This document shows, in pieces, positions 53,709-64,000 of a DNA stretch of 64,000 nucleotides. A model generated the notes under the pieces. The model was not told the origin of the DNA, ran no database searches, and saw only the letters and a list, made by a program, of their open reading frames with translations. Made by a program: the position numbers and the translations under genes. The stretch is taken from assembly GCA_016213205.1 (NCBI GenBank), contig JACRAZ010000060.1, positions 124,001 through 188,000 of the forward strand, read 5' to 3'. Source of the stretch: Burkholderiales bacterium. Its GTDB lineage: Bacteria; Pseudomonadota; Gammaproteobacteria; Burkholderiales; Burkholderiaceae_C. Positions within the stretch are counted from its first letter, which is position 1, and each line of letters begins with the position of its first letter.

Positions 53709-55193
53709 TCAGGTGGCCAGGGCCTTCAGGATCGCGTCGCGGCACATGGCCATCAGCCCGCCGGGCAACACGCCGAAACCCAGCACGGCCAGGCCGTTGA
53801 TCGCCAGCAAGGCACTGACTCCCCCACTTTGTTGCGGGTGTGCGGCGGCCCCCACGGGCTCATCGAACCACATCACCTTGACCACCCGCAGGTAGTAGAA
53901 GGCGCCCACCAAGGACAGCAGCACCGCGATCACCGCGAGCCAGATGTAGCCCGCGATGTTGGTCGTGACCAGCGCCTGCAGGATGGCCAGCTTGGCGTAG
54001 AAGCCCACCATCGGCGGCACGCCGGCAAGCGAAAACATGAAGACCGTCATCACGCCCGCGATCCACGGGGCCCGTTTGCCCAGGCCGGCCAGATCGGTGA
54101 TCTCTTCGCTCTCGAAGCCCTGCCGGGCCAGGAACATGATCAGGCCGAAGGTCCCCAGCGTCGTGAGCACATAGGCCACGGTGTAGAACATGGCCGAGCT
54201 GTAGGCGTTGCCCGCCGACAGCGTGTTGCCGTTCACCACCCCGGCCGTCATGCCCAGCAACATGAAGCCCATCTGCGAGATGGTGGAATAGGCCAGCATG
54301 CGTTTGAGGTTCGTCTGTGCGATCGCGGCCAGATTGCCGATCACCAGCGACGCGACGGCCAGCACGACGAGCATCTGCTGCCAGTCGACCGCCAGCCCCA
54401 GCATGCCTTCGACCAGCAGGCGGATCGTGATGGCGAAGGCGGCGAACTTCGGCGCCCCGCCGATCAGCAGCGTGATCGCGGTGGGGGCGCCCTGGTACAC
54501 GTCGGGCACCCACATGTGGAACGGCACCACACCCAGCTTGAAGGCCAGACCCGACACGATGAACACGAGGCCGAAGGTCAGCACCGTGCGGTTGATGCGG
54601 CCGGTGCCGATGGCATTGAACACTTCGTTGATGTCCAGCGAGCGGGTGGCGCCGTACATCATCGACAAGCCGTACAGCAGGAAGCCCGACGCCAGCGCAC
54701 CGAGCACGAAGTACTTCATCGCCGCTTCGGTGGACACGCCGTGGTCGCGCCGCAGCGCCACCAGTGCATACAGTGCCAGGCTCATCAGTTCCAGGCCGAG
54801 GTAGACGACGAGGAAGTTGTTCGCCGCCACCATGATCGAGATGCCCAGCAGCACGAACATCGAGAGCGAGAAGAACTCGCCCTTGAGCATGTCGCGCGAG
54901 GCGATGTAGGGCTGCGCATACGCCACGGTGACCATCACCGCCACGGTGGCGAAGAACGCCAGCAGGTGACCCATGGGGTCGGTGACCACCATGCGCTGCA
55001 TGCCGTAGAACGTGAGGCCGCCGTCGTAGTAGGCCAGGTGCAGCGCTGCCACCGCGGCCAGGCTCAGCTGGGTGAGCCAGAAGGTCGGGCGCCGCTTGGG
55101 ATCGGTGACGTAGAGGTCCACCAGCGCGACGGCACACGCCGCCACCAGCAGCAGCGCCTCGGGGTAGATGACCAGCCAGTTCATTTGGGTCAT
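53709..55193 (-). CDS. nuoN: NADH-quinone oxidoreductase subunit N
   Basis: 494 residues. Antiporter-like membrane subunit of complex I with about 14 helices. The conserved core is seen in LSLALYALVALRRDHGVSTEAAMKYFVLGALASGFLLYGLSMMYGATRSLD and in LVFIVSGLAFKLGVVPFHMWVPDVYQGAPTAITLLIGGAPKFAAFAI, which holds channel Lys residues. The last gene of the nuo operon proper, followed by DUF2818. Start ATG 55193 (MTQMNWLV) or the nearby in-frame ATG three codons on. Confidence 0.95.
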   Translation of the reverse strand: MTQMNWLVIYPEALLLVAACAVALVDLYVTDPKRRPTFWLTQLSLAAVAALHLAYYDGGLTFYGMQRMVVTDPMGHLLAFFATVAVMVTVAYAQPYIASRDMLKGEFFSLSMFVLLGISIMVAANNFLVVYLGLELMSLALYALVALRRDHGVSTEAAMKYFVLGALASGFLLYGLSMMYGATRSLDINEVFNAIGTGRINRTVLTFGLVFIVSGLAFKLGVVPFHMWVPDVYQGAPTAITLLIGGAPKFAAFAITIRLLVEGMLGLAVDWQQMLVVLAVASLVIGNLAAIAQTNLKRMLAYSTISQMGFMLLGMTAGVVNGNTLSAGNAYSSAMFYTVAYVLTTLGTFGLIMFLARQGFESEEITDLAGLGKRAPWIAGVMTVFMFSLAGVPPMVGFYAKLAILQALVTTNIAGYIWLAVIAVLLSLVGAFYYLRVVKVMWFDEPVGAAAHPQQSGGVSALLAINGLAVLGFGVLPGGLMAMCRDAILKALAT

Positions 55194-55212
55194 GTTCTTC
55201 TTCCGCTAGCGG

Positions 55213-56688
55213 TCACTTGAGCTTGGAGACCTTGACGTGGTCGATCAGCTGGGTAACCGAGCTGTGCATCACATCGGTGAAGGGCTTCGGGTACACGCCC
55301 ATCCACAGGGTGGCGATCGCGAGCACGGCCATCACGCCGAATTCACGCGCGTTGATGTCGGTGAGTTCGCGCACATGCTGGTTCGTCACTTCGCCGAAGT
55401 ACACCCGCTTGTACATCCACAGCGTGTAGGCGGCACCGAAGATCAGTGCGGTGGCCGCCAGCGCGGCGAGCCAGAAGCTCGTCTTCACGGTGCCCAGGAT
55501 CACCATCCACTCGCCGACAAAACCACCCGTGCCGGGCAGGCCGCAGTTGGCCATGGCGAAGAACAGCGCAAAGGCGGCGAACTTGGGCATGGTGTTGACC
55601 ACACCGCCGTAGTCGGCGATCTGGCGCGAGTGCACGCGGTCGTACAGCACACCGATGGCCAGGAACATCGCACCCGAGACGAAGCCGTGCGAGATCATCT
55701 GCACCAGGCCGCCGGAGATGCCGAGCTCGCTGAAGATGAAGAAGCCGAGCGTCACGAAGCCCATGTGCGCGATGGACGAATACGCGACCAGCTTCTTCAT
55801 GTCCTGCTGCACCAGGGCCACGAGGCCGATGTAGACCACCGCGATCAGGCTCAGCGCGATGATGAACCAGGCGTACTCCTGGCTGGCATCGGGGGCGATC
55901 GGCATCGAGAAGCGCAGGAAGCCGTAGGCGCCGAGCTTCAGCATGATGGCCGCCAGCACCACCGAGCCACCCGTGGGCGCCTCGACGTGTGCATCCGGCA
56001 GCCAGGTGTGCACCGGCCACATCGGCACCTTCACCGAGAAGGCGGCGAAGAAGGCAAAGAACAGCAGTGTCTGCGCCGGCATGGCCAGCGGCAGCTTGTG
56101 CCAGGTGGCGATGTCGAAGCTGCCGCCGCTCTTGAAGTACAGGTAGATCAAGGCCACCAGCATCAGCAGCGAGCCGAGCAGCGTGTACAGGAAGAACTTG
56201 AAAGCTGCGTACACACGCCGCGGGCCGCCCCAGATGCCGATGATGATGTACATCGGGATCAGCGTGGCCTCGAAGAACACGTAGAACAGCAGGCCATCGG
56301 CGGCGCAGAACACGCCCACCATCAAGCCCGAGAGGATCAGGAACGCGCCCATGTAATGCGCTACCTGCTTCGTGATGACCTCCCAACCTGCCACCACGAC
56401 GATCACCGTGATGAAGGCCGTGAGCAGCACGAACCACACCGAGATGCCATCCACGCCCAGGTGGTAGCGCACATTGAAGCGCTCGATCCAGGGCATGTTC
56501 TCCTGGAACTGCAGCGCCGCGCTGGCGGTGTCGAACCCCGTGATCAGCGGGATCGTGACCAGGAAGCTCGCGACCGCGCCGATGAGCGCGAAGGCGCGCA
56601 CCATGCCCGGGTTGGTGTCGCGCCCCAGCGCGAGCAGCAGGCAGCCGATCGCGATCGGCAGCCAGATCGAAACACTCAGAAGACCCAT
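55213..56688 (-). CDS. nuoM: NADH-quinone oxidoreductase subunit M
   Basis: 491 residues. Antiporter-like proton-pumping subunit of complex I. Hallmarks are FVLLTAFITVIVVVAGWEVI, FYVFFEATLIPMYIIIGIWGGPRRVYAAFKFFLYTLLGS (with the essential Glu) and SVKVPMWPVHTWLPDAHVEAPTGGSVVLAAIMLKLGAYGFLR. It is 19 bases from nuoN and 21 bases after nuoL on the same strand. Confidence 0.96.
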   Translation of the reverse strand: MGLLSVSIWLPIAIGCLLLALGRDTNPGMVRAFALIGAVASFLVTIPLITGFDTASAALQFQENMPWIERFNVRYHLGVDGISVWFVLLTAFITVIVVVAGWEVITKQVAHYMGAFLILSGLMVGVFCAADGLLFYVFFEATLIPMYIIIGIWGGPRRVYAAFKFFLYTLLGSLLMLVALIYLYFKSGGSFDIATWHKLPLAMPAQTLLFFAFFAAFSVKVPMWPVHTWLPDAHVEAPTGGSVVLAAIMLKLGAYGFLRFSMPIAPDASQEYAWFIIALSLIAVVYIGLVALVQQDMKKLVAYSSIAHMGFVTLGFFIFSELGISGGLVQMISHGFVSGAMFLAIGVLYDRVHSRQIADYGGVVNTMPKFAAFALFFAMANCGLPGTGGFVGEWMVILGTVKTSFWLAALAATALIFGAAYTLWMYKRVYFGEVTNQHVRELTDINAREFGVMAVLAIATLWMGVYPKPFTDVMHSSVTQLIDHVKVSKLK

Positions 56689-56709
56689 TGTTGTTCTCCG
56701 CCCGTTTCG

Positions 56710-58734
<2,025 letters not shown>

Positions 58735-58741
58735 GGCGCGC

Positions 58742-59059
58742 TCAGCCCTTCAGCGTGTCGAGTTCCTCGACATTGATCGTCGCCCGGTTGCGGAACAGCA
58801 CCACCAGGATCGCGAGGCCGATGGCCGATTCGGCGGCCGCCACCGTGAGGATGAAGAACACGAACACTTGGCCGGCCATGTCGCCCAGGTAGTGCGAGAA
58901 GGCGACGAAGTTCAGGTTCACCGCCAGCAGCATCAGCTCGATGGCCATCAGCAGCACGATCAGGTTGCGGCGGTTCAGGTAGATGCCGATCACCGACAGC
59001 GCAAACAGCATGCCGCCCAGCGACAGGTAGTGCCCTAGCGTGATGGAGCCGAGGTTCAT
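58742..59059 (-). CDS. nuoK: NADH-quinone oxidoreductase subunit K
   Basis: 105 residues, three membrane helices. [20 protein letters not shown] carries the conserved membrane Glu of the proton path, and [19 protein letters not shown] the second. Its start overlaps the nuoJ stop (ATGA). nuoL begins seven bases after its end. Confidence 0.96.
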   Translation of the reverse strand: MNLGSITLGHYLSLGGMLFALSVIGIYLNRRNLIVLLMAIELMLLAVNLNFVAFSHYLGDMAGQVFVFFILTVAAAESAIGLAILVVLFRNRATINVEELDTLKG

Positions 59060-59694
59060 TTCTGTTCTCCGGTCGGGGCCTGCGGCGCTGCGGGGGCATC
59101 CACCACCGGTGCCATCTTCACGATGCGCAGGCGATCGGCCTTCTTCACCAGCACCTGCTGGCTTGGGTTCTGGTAGCGGCTGTCCTTGCGGCGGCGCAGG
59201 GTCAGCGCAATGGCCGCCACGATGGCCACCAGCAGGATCACGGCGGCCACCTGCAAGGGGTAGAGGTACTTGGTATAGACCTCGATGCCCAGCACGCGCG
59301 TATTGCCCATCTTCAGCAGCGCGGGGTCGAGCGCCGGGGCATCGGTGAGCTGGAAGCCGCGCATCAGCACCAGCGCCATCTCCAGTGCGATCACCGCGCC
59401 GATCATGCCGGCCAGCGGCATGTTCTTCCAGAAGCCTTCGCGGAAGTCGTCGCCCTTGAGGTCGAGCATCATCACGACGAAGAGAAACAGCACCATCACT
59501 GCGCCGACATACACCAGCACCAGCGCGATCGCCAGGAACTCGGCCTTCAGCAGCATCCAGATGACGGACGCGTTGGCAAACGCCAGCACGAGGAACAGGG
59601 CCGCGTGCACCGTGCTCTTCGCCGTGATGACACGGAACGAGGAGAACAGCAGCACCGCGGAGAACAGGTAGAAGAGTGCGCCGGTGGTGTTCAT
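59056..59694 (-). CDS. nuoJ: NADH-quinone oxidoreductase subunit J
   Basis: 212 residues from ATG 59694 ([39 protein letters not shown]), the family N-terminus. ATG 59742 would add an uncharacteristic basic extension ([16 protein letters not shown]). Five helices follow; [19 protein letters not shown] is a conserved helix. The C-terminal tail is longer than usual and Pro/Ala-rich. The ribosome binding site is weak. nuoK overlaps its stop. Confidence 0.93.
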   Translation of the reverse strand: MNTTGALFYLFSAVLLFSSFRVITAKSTVHAALFLVLAFANASVIWMLLKAEFLAIALVLVYVGAVMVLFLFVVMMLDLKGDDFREGFWKNMPLAGMIGAVIALEMALVLMRGFQLTDAPALDPALLKMGNTRVLGIEVYTKYLYPLQVAAVILLVAIVAAIALTLRRRKDSRYQNPSQQVLVKKADRLRIVKMAPVVDAPAAPQAPTGEQK

Positions 59695-59773
59695 GGTTAT
59701 CTTGCCGCGGGGGACCGCGCTCCTCCTGCCCTGCCCCGGCACGTGGCGGCCGGGTGCGGGCGACGGAAGGGCG

Positions 59774-60268
59774 TCAGCGGTACTTCGCGTCGGCCTCCTT
59801 GTTGGCAGCGATTTCGCGTTCGTAGCGGTCGCCGACGGCCAGCAGCATGTCCTTCGTGAAGTACAGGTCGCCGCGCTTCTCGCCGTGGTATTCGAAGATG
59901 TGCGTCTCGACGATCGAGTCCACCGGGCAGCTCTCTTCGCAGAAGCCGCAGAAGATGCACTTGGTGAGGTCGATGTCGTACCGCGTGGTACGGCGGCTGC
60001 CGTCCGCGCGCACGTCGCTCTCGATCGTGATCGCCATGGCCGGGCACACGGCCTCGCACAGCTTGCAGGCGATGCAGCGTTCCTCGCCGTTTTCGTAGCG
60101 GCGCAACGCGTGCAGGCCCCGGAAGCGCGGCGACAGCGGCGTCTTCTCCTCGGGGAACTGCACCGTCAGACGGCGGTGGAACACATGCCGGCCGGTGATC
60201 TTCAGGCCCTTGAGCAGTTCCAGCAGCATGAAGCTGGAAACGAAGTCTTTGAGTGATGCGGTGGCCAT
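59774..60268 (-). CDS. nuoI: NADH-quinone oxidoreductase subunit I
   Basis: 164 residues. Peripheral subunit with two [4Fe-4S] clusters (N6a and N6b). Ligands are Cys65, 68, 71, 75 ([12 protein letters not shown]) and Cys104, 107, 110, 114 ([12 protein letters not shown]). [20 protein letters not shown] is typical of the alpha/betaproteobacterial form. Lies seven bases downstream of nuoH. Confidence 0.97.
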   Translation of the reverse strand: MATASLKDFVSSFMLLELLKGLKITGRHVFHRRLTVQFPEEKTPLSPRFRGLHALRRYENGEERCIACKLCEAVCPAMAITIESDVRADGSRRTTRYDIDLTKCIFCGFCEESCPVDSIVETHIFEYHGEKRGDLYFTKDMLLAVGDRYEREIAANKEADAKYR

Positions 60269-60275
60269 GGCGAGC

Positions 60276-61358
60276 TCACTTCCAGATGTTCAGCGGGGTC
60301 TGCATCCACAGCCCCACCACCACCAGCCATACCAGCGTGACCGGGATGAAGATCTTCCAGCCCAGACGCATGATCTGGTCGTAGCGGTAGCGCGGGAACG
60401 TGGCGCGCACCCACAGGAACATCGTGACGACCGCGAAGACCTTGATACCCAGCCAGATCCAGCCCGGGATCCAGTTGAACAACGCGCTGTCGATCGGGGG
60501 CAGCCAGCCGCCCAGGAACATGATCGTCGCGAGGATCGAGACGAGCCACATGTTGGCGTACTCGGCCAGGAAGAACATCGCGAAGGCCATGCCCGAGTAC
60601 TCGATCATGTGGCCTGCGACGATCTCGGATTCGCCTTCCACCACGTCGAACGGATGGCGGTTGGTTTCGGCCAGGCCGGAGATGAAGTAGACGACGAAGA
60701 TCGGGAGCAGCGGCAGCCAGTTCCAGGACAGGAAGTTCAAGCCGGCGTCGGCCATGCTGCCCTTGGCCTGGCCCATCACGATTTCGGTCATGTTGAGCGA
60801 GCCCGAGACCATCAGCACGACCACCAGCGCGAAGCCCATCGCGATCTCGTAGCTCACCATCTGCGCGGACGCCCGCAGCGCACCCAGGAAGGCGTACTTC
60901 GAGTTCGATGCCCAGCCGGCGATGATCACGCCGTAGACCTCGAGCGAGGTCACCGCCATCAGGAACAGCAGGCCGGCGTTGATGTTGGCCACCGCCACTT
61001 CGGGGCCGAACGGGATCACGGCCCAGGCCACGAGCGACGGCATGATGGTCATCACCGGGGCCAGGAAGAACAGGCCCTTGTTGGCAGCGGTGGGGCGAAT
61101 GATCTCCTTGAAGATCAGCTTCACCGCGTCGGCGATCGGCGTCAGCAGGCCCCAGGGCCCGACCCGGTTCGGACCCGGGCGGATCTGCGTCCAGCCGATG
61201 CCCTTGCGTTCCCACAGCGTGAGGTAGGCCACGGCGCCCATCAGCGGCGCGACCAACACGACGATCTTGATCAGATTCCAGATCACCGGCCAGGCCAGGG
61301 TGGCCCACCAGGGCGCGGCGATCAGCGTGCTGCCGAACTGGTTGAATTGGTCGATCAT
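60276..61358 (-). CDS. nuoH: NADH-quinone oxidoreductase subunit H
   Basis: 360 residues, about eight membrane helices. Forms the quinone chamber at the membrane interface. Signatures are [78 protein letters not shown] and [29 protein letters not shown]. Follows nuoG by three bases. All expected acidic residues of the E-channel loop are present. Confidence 0.97.
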   Translation of the reverse strand: MIDQFNQFGSTLIAAPWWATLAWPVIWNLIKIVVLVAPLMGAVAYLTLWERKGIGWTQIRPGPNRVGPWGLLTPIADAVKLIFKEIIRPTAANKGLFFLAPVMTIMPSLVAWAVIPFGPEVAVANINAGLLFLMAVTSLEVYGVIIAGWASNSKYAFLGALRASAQMVSYEIAMGFALVVVLMVSGSLNMTEIVMGQAKGSMADAGLNFLSWNWLPLLPIFVVYFISGLAETNRHPFDVVEGESEIVAGHMIEYSGMAFAMFFLAEYANMWLVSILATIMFLGGWLPPIDSALFNWIPGWIWLGIKVFAVVTMFLWVRATFPRYRYDQIMRLGWKIFIPVTLVWLVVVGLWMQTPLNIWK

Positions 61359-61361
61359 GCT

Positions 61362-63680
61362 CTAGGCTTTCTCGATCGTGACCGGGCCGAACATCGCGCC
61401 CAGGCTGGCCGTGCTGGCATGGCCGGCGGGAATGCGCACTGCGCTGGGCGCCAGGCTGGCATCGGCACGGGCGGCCAGCACGGCGCTGGCGCTGCCCTGC
61501 GAGACGCGCACCGAGGCGCCGGCCTGCAGGCCCAGTTGTTGCCACAGGCCCGGCGGCAGGCTGGCCATCGGCGCACGGGCGTCGGCCGTCAGTTGCAGCG
61601 AACCGGCTCTGCGCACCAGCGCGTCGGTGCTGTAGATCGGCACATCGGCAATGCGCTCCAGACCGGCGGCCGGCGCCGGCAGCGCGATGGCCGCATCCGC
61701 GTGGTTGTTCAGGCGGGCCGGCACGGCCGCGAGGTCGCCCAGCGCCTCGTTGCGAACCTCGTCCGCGGTTTCCTGGTTGAAGCCAGGCAACCCGAGCAGG
61801 TTGCCCAGCACGCGGATCACCTTCCAGGCCGGCCGCGCATCGCCCGCGGGCTTGACGACGCCCTGGAAGCTTTGCACCCGGCCCTCGGCATTGACGAAGG
61901 TACCAGCGGTCTCGGTGAACGGCGCGATCGGCAGCAGCACGTCGGCATTCGCGACCGCGGCGTCCTCGAACGAGGTCAGCGCCACCACGAGGCCTGCACC
62001 GGCCATCGCAGCCTGCGCGGCGGCTGCATCCGCGGCATCGAGTGTCGGCTCCACGTCCAGCAGCAGCAAGGCCTTCATCGGCTGCGACAGCATCTGGCCC
62101 GCGTTCAGGCCACCGGCACCCGGCAGGGCGCCGACGAGCTGCGCGCCCACGCTGTTGGCGGCCTCGCCCAGGTAGCCGACGCTGGCCCCCGTGTGTTCGG
62201 CAATCCAGTTGGCCAGCGCGAGCAAGGTGGCCGCCTGCGGGTGTTGGGCCGCGGCGTTGCCCAGCAGCACGGCCTTGCGCTCACCCGACAACAGCGCTTG
62301 CGCCACGGCCTGGGCTGCATCGTTCACGAGTGCACTCGCCGGCGCCGTCAGGCCCTTGGCGGTGGCCACGTAGCCGGCCACATCGGCCAAGGCTTGCGCC
62401 CAGCCACTGGGCGCGGCGGTGATCCGCGCGGCCACCGGCAGGGCCCAGTCATCATGCACGGCATGGAGGCTCAGCACCTGAGCCCCCTTGCGCGCAGCCT
62501 GGCGGATGCGTTGGGCAAACAGCGGATGGTCCTTGCGCAGGAACGAACCGATGACGAACGCGCGATCCAGCGTCGACAGCCGGGCCACCGGCAAGCCCAG
62601 CCAACGGGCCTGACCTGCAGGCGCCGCGCTGAAATCGGCGTGCCGCAAGCGATGGTCGATGCTTTCGCTGCCGAAACCACGCACCAGCTTGGCCAGCAGG
62701 TGCAGTTCCTCGACCGTGCGATGCGGCGAGGCCAGCGCGCCAATGGCGGCGGTGCCGTGCTCTGCCTTCACGCGCTTCAAGCCATCGGCCACGTAGCCGA
62801 GGGCGGTGTTCCAGTCGACTGCCTTCCACTCGTTGCCTTGCTTGATCATCGGCGTCTTCAGGCGCCGTTCGCTGTTCAGGGCCTCGTAGCTGAAGCGGTC
62901 GCGGTCGGCGATCCAGCACTCGTTGACGTCTTCGTTCTCGAGCGGGACGACACGCAGCACCTGGTTGTTCTTGACCTGAACGATCAGGTTTGCGCCGGTC
63001 GAATCGTGCGGGCTCACGCTCTTGCGACGCGAGAGCTCCCAGGTGCGGGCCGAATAACGGAACGGCTTGCTCGTGAGCGCGCCCACCGGGCAGATGTCGA
63101 TCATGTTGCCCGACAGCTCGGAATCGACCGACTTGCCGATGAAGGTGGTGATCTCGCTGTGCTCGCCGCGGTGCTGCATGCCCAGTTCCATCACCCCGGC
63201 GATCTCCTGCCCGAAGCGCACGCACCGGGTGCAGTGGATGCAGCGGCTCATCTCTTCCATCGAGATCAGCGGCCCCACGTTCTTGTGGAACACGACGCGC
63301 TTTTCCTCGGTGTAGCGCGAGGCGCCGCCGCCATAACCCACCGCCAGATCCTGCAACTGGCATTCACCGCCTTGGTCGCAGATGGGGCAATCGAGCGGGT
63401 GGTTGATGAGCAGGAACTCCATCACCGACTGCTGCGCCTTGAGCGCTTTTTCGCTCTTGGTGCGGACCACCATGCCCTGGGTGACCGGGGTGGCGCAGGC
63501 CGGCATCGGCTTGGGCGCCTTCTCGATCTCCACCAGGCACATGCGGCAGTTGGCCGCGATGCTGAGCTTCTTGTGATAGCAGAAGTGCGGGATCGTCACA
63601 CCGGCAGCGTCGGCCGCGTGCATGACCACGCTGCCTTCAGCCACCGAGACCTTCTTGCCGTCGAGTTCGATTTCAATCAT
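61362..63680 (-). CDS. nuoG: NADH-quinone oxidoreductase subunit G
   Basis: 772 residues. The N-terminal ferredoxin-like domain binds [2Fe-2S] N1b through Cys34, 45, 48, 62. His94, Cys98, 101, 107 (HPLDCPICDQGGEC) bind cluster N5. Cys147, 150, 153 plus a later Cys in DICPVGAL bind N4. The molybdopterin-oxidoreductase-like domain follows. The extra N7 cluster ligands found in E. coli NuoG are missing (WELSRRKSVSPHDSTGANL), as in mitochondrial complex I. The C-terminal half is Ala-rich and divergent. Confidence 0.96.
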   Translation of the reverse strand: MIEIELDGKKVSVAEGSVVMHAADAAGVTIPHFCYHKKLSIAANCRMCLVEIEKAPKPMPACATPVTQGMVVRTKSEKALKAQQSVMEFLLINHPLDCPICDQGGECQLQDLAVGYGGGASRYTEEKRVVFHKNVGPLISMEEMSRCIHCTRCVRFGQEIAGVMELGMQHRGEHSEITTFIGKSVDSELSGNMIDICPVGALTSKPFRYSARTWELSRRKSVSPHDSTGANLIVQVKNNQVLRVVPLENEDVNECWIADRDRFSYEALNSERRLKTPMIKQGNEWKAVDWNTALGYVADGLKRVKAEHGTAAIGALASPHRTVEELHLLAKLVRGFGSESIDHRLRHADFSAAPAGQARWLGLPVARLSTLDRAFVIGSFLRKDHPLFAQRIRQAARKGAQVLSLHAVHDDWALPVAARITAAPSGWAQALADVAGYVATAKGLTAPASALVNDAAQAVAQALLSGERKAVLLGNAAAQHPQAATLLALANWIAEHTGASVGYLGEAANSVGAQLVGALPGAGGLNAGQMLSQPMKALLLLDVEPTLDAADAAAAQAAMAGAGLVVALTSFEDAAVANADVLLPIAPFTETAGTFVNAEGRVQSFQGVVKPAGDARPAWKVIRVLGNLLGLPGFNQETADEVRNEALGDLAAVPARLNNHADAAIALPAPAAGLERIADVPIYSTDALVRRAGSLQLTADARAPMASLPPGLWQQLGLQAGASVRVSQGSASAVLAARADASLAPSAVRIPAGHASTASLGAMFGPVTIEKA

Positions 63681-63695
63681 GGTGAAGAAGGTCCC

Positions 63696-64000
63696 TCAGA
63701 CGTAGGCCGGGACCATGCAGGTCTTGTGGTCCACGTGGTAGGCAAACTCGTCGCGGAAGTGCTTGAGCATGCCGCGCACGGGCATGGCGGCCGCGTCTCC
63801 CAACGCGCAAATGGTGCGGCCCATGATGTTCTCGGCCACCGAGTCGAGCAGCGCCAGATCCTCGGCCTTGCCCTGCCCGTGCTCCAGCCGGTTCACCAGG
63901 CGCCACAGCCATCCGGTGCCCTCGCGGCAGGGTGTGCACTGGCCGCAGGATTCGTGGGTGTAGAAGTACGACAGGCGCAACAGGCTCTTGACCATGCAGC
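63696..64000 (-). CDS. nuoF: NADH-quinone oxidoreductase subunit F, 3' part only
   Basis: The gene runs in from beyond the right edge; about the last 101 codons are present. ESCGQCTPCREGTGWLWRLV carries three of the four ligands of [4Fe-4S] cluster N3, and IMGRTICALGDAAAMPVRG the fourth Cys. The flavin- and NADH-binding parts lie outside the window. It ends 15 bases before nuoG. Confidence 0.95.
   Translation of the reverse strand, partial: CMVKSLLRLSYFYTHESCGQCTPCREGTGWLWRLVNRLEHGQGKAEDLALLDSVAENIMGRTICALGDAAAMPVRGMLKHFRDEFAYHVDHKTCMVPAYV

Overview
This window is a very GC-rich bacterial chromosome segment. Gene content points to a betaproteobacterium of the order Burkholderiales, probably the Rubrivivax/Leptothrix/Ideonella side (inference, not a database match). 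The clues are a PhaR polyhydroxybutyrate regulator and 3-hydroxybutyrate dehydrogenase, a complete tail of a complex I (nuo) operon followed by DUF2818 and DUF1178 genes, a hydrolase-dead RelA, an OmpR/EnvZ pair, an E. coli-type long ArgG, and the PIMT-like/rhodanese/TolC/WaaA neighbourhood. There is no prophage, transposase, integrase, CRISPR array or rRNA. It reads as core chromosome, densely packed, with many ATGA start/stop overlaps.

Layout: 1-5.7 kb holds the end of gabD, a degenerate GGDEF protein, tRNA-Gly(CCC), dacB, trmB and uppP. 5.7-13.3 kb is a TetR-controlled RND efflux operon: tetR, membrane fusion protein and inner-membrane pump, then a PIMT-like methyltransferase, a rhodanese and a TolC-family channel. 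13.3-18.8 kb has an exported DUF1800/DUF1501 pair, then waaA (LPS Kdo transferase) and a phosphomannomutase on the other strand. 18.9-21.8 kb is an alkylation-damage operon (Ada/AlkA fusion, Ogt, EamA transporter). 21.8-27.4 kb carries argG (TTG start), an FHA-GGDEF cyclase, a cystathionine beta-lyase-like enzyme, rimO and phaR.

27.4-27.86 kb is the only long gene-free stretch. It contains an orphan intrinsic terminator that suggests an unannotated small transcript. It is followed by tRNA-Val(GAC), relA, an alpha/beta hydrolase, bdhA and a SIMPL protein. 32.7-37.1 kb has ompR-envZ behind a perfect inverted repeat, two small heat-shock genes behind a sigma-32-like promoter, and ispDF. 37.1-45.7 kb has mfd, sppA, serB, a TonB-like protein and a solitary TrpB2. 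45.7-53.7 kb has hrpA (carrying an in-frame repeat element), yihY, DUF2069, an FAD-linked oxidase, DUF1178 and DUF2818. 53.7-64 kb is nuoN back to the 3' part of nuoF, all on the minus strand.

Most of the window is ordinary housekeeping. The items most worth checking are the orphan terminator interval, the palindromic element inside hrpA, the PIMT-like protein without the canonical substrate motif inside an efflux operon, and several clear regulatory sites (TetR operator, sigma-32 promoter, ompR inverted repeat, mfd leader hairpin). I found no convincing completely new multi-gene system. All coordinates and motifs were read by eye; similarity statements rest on recalled family motifs, not on searches.
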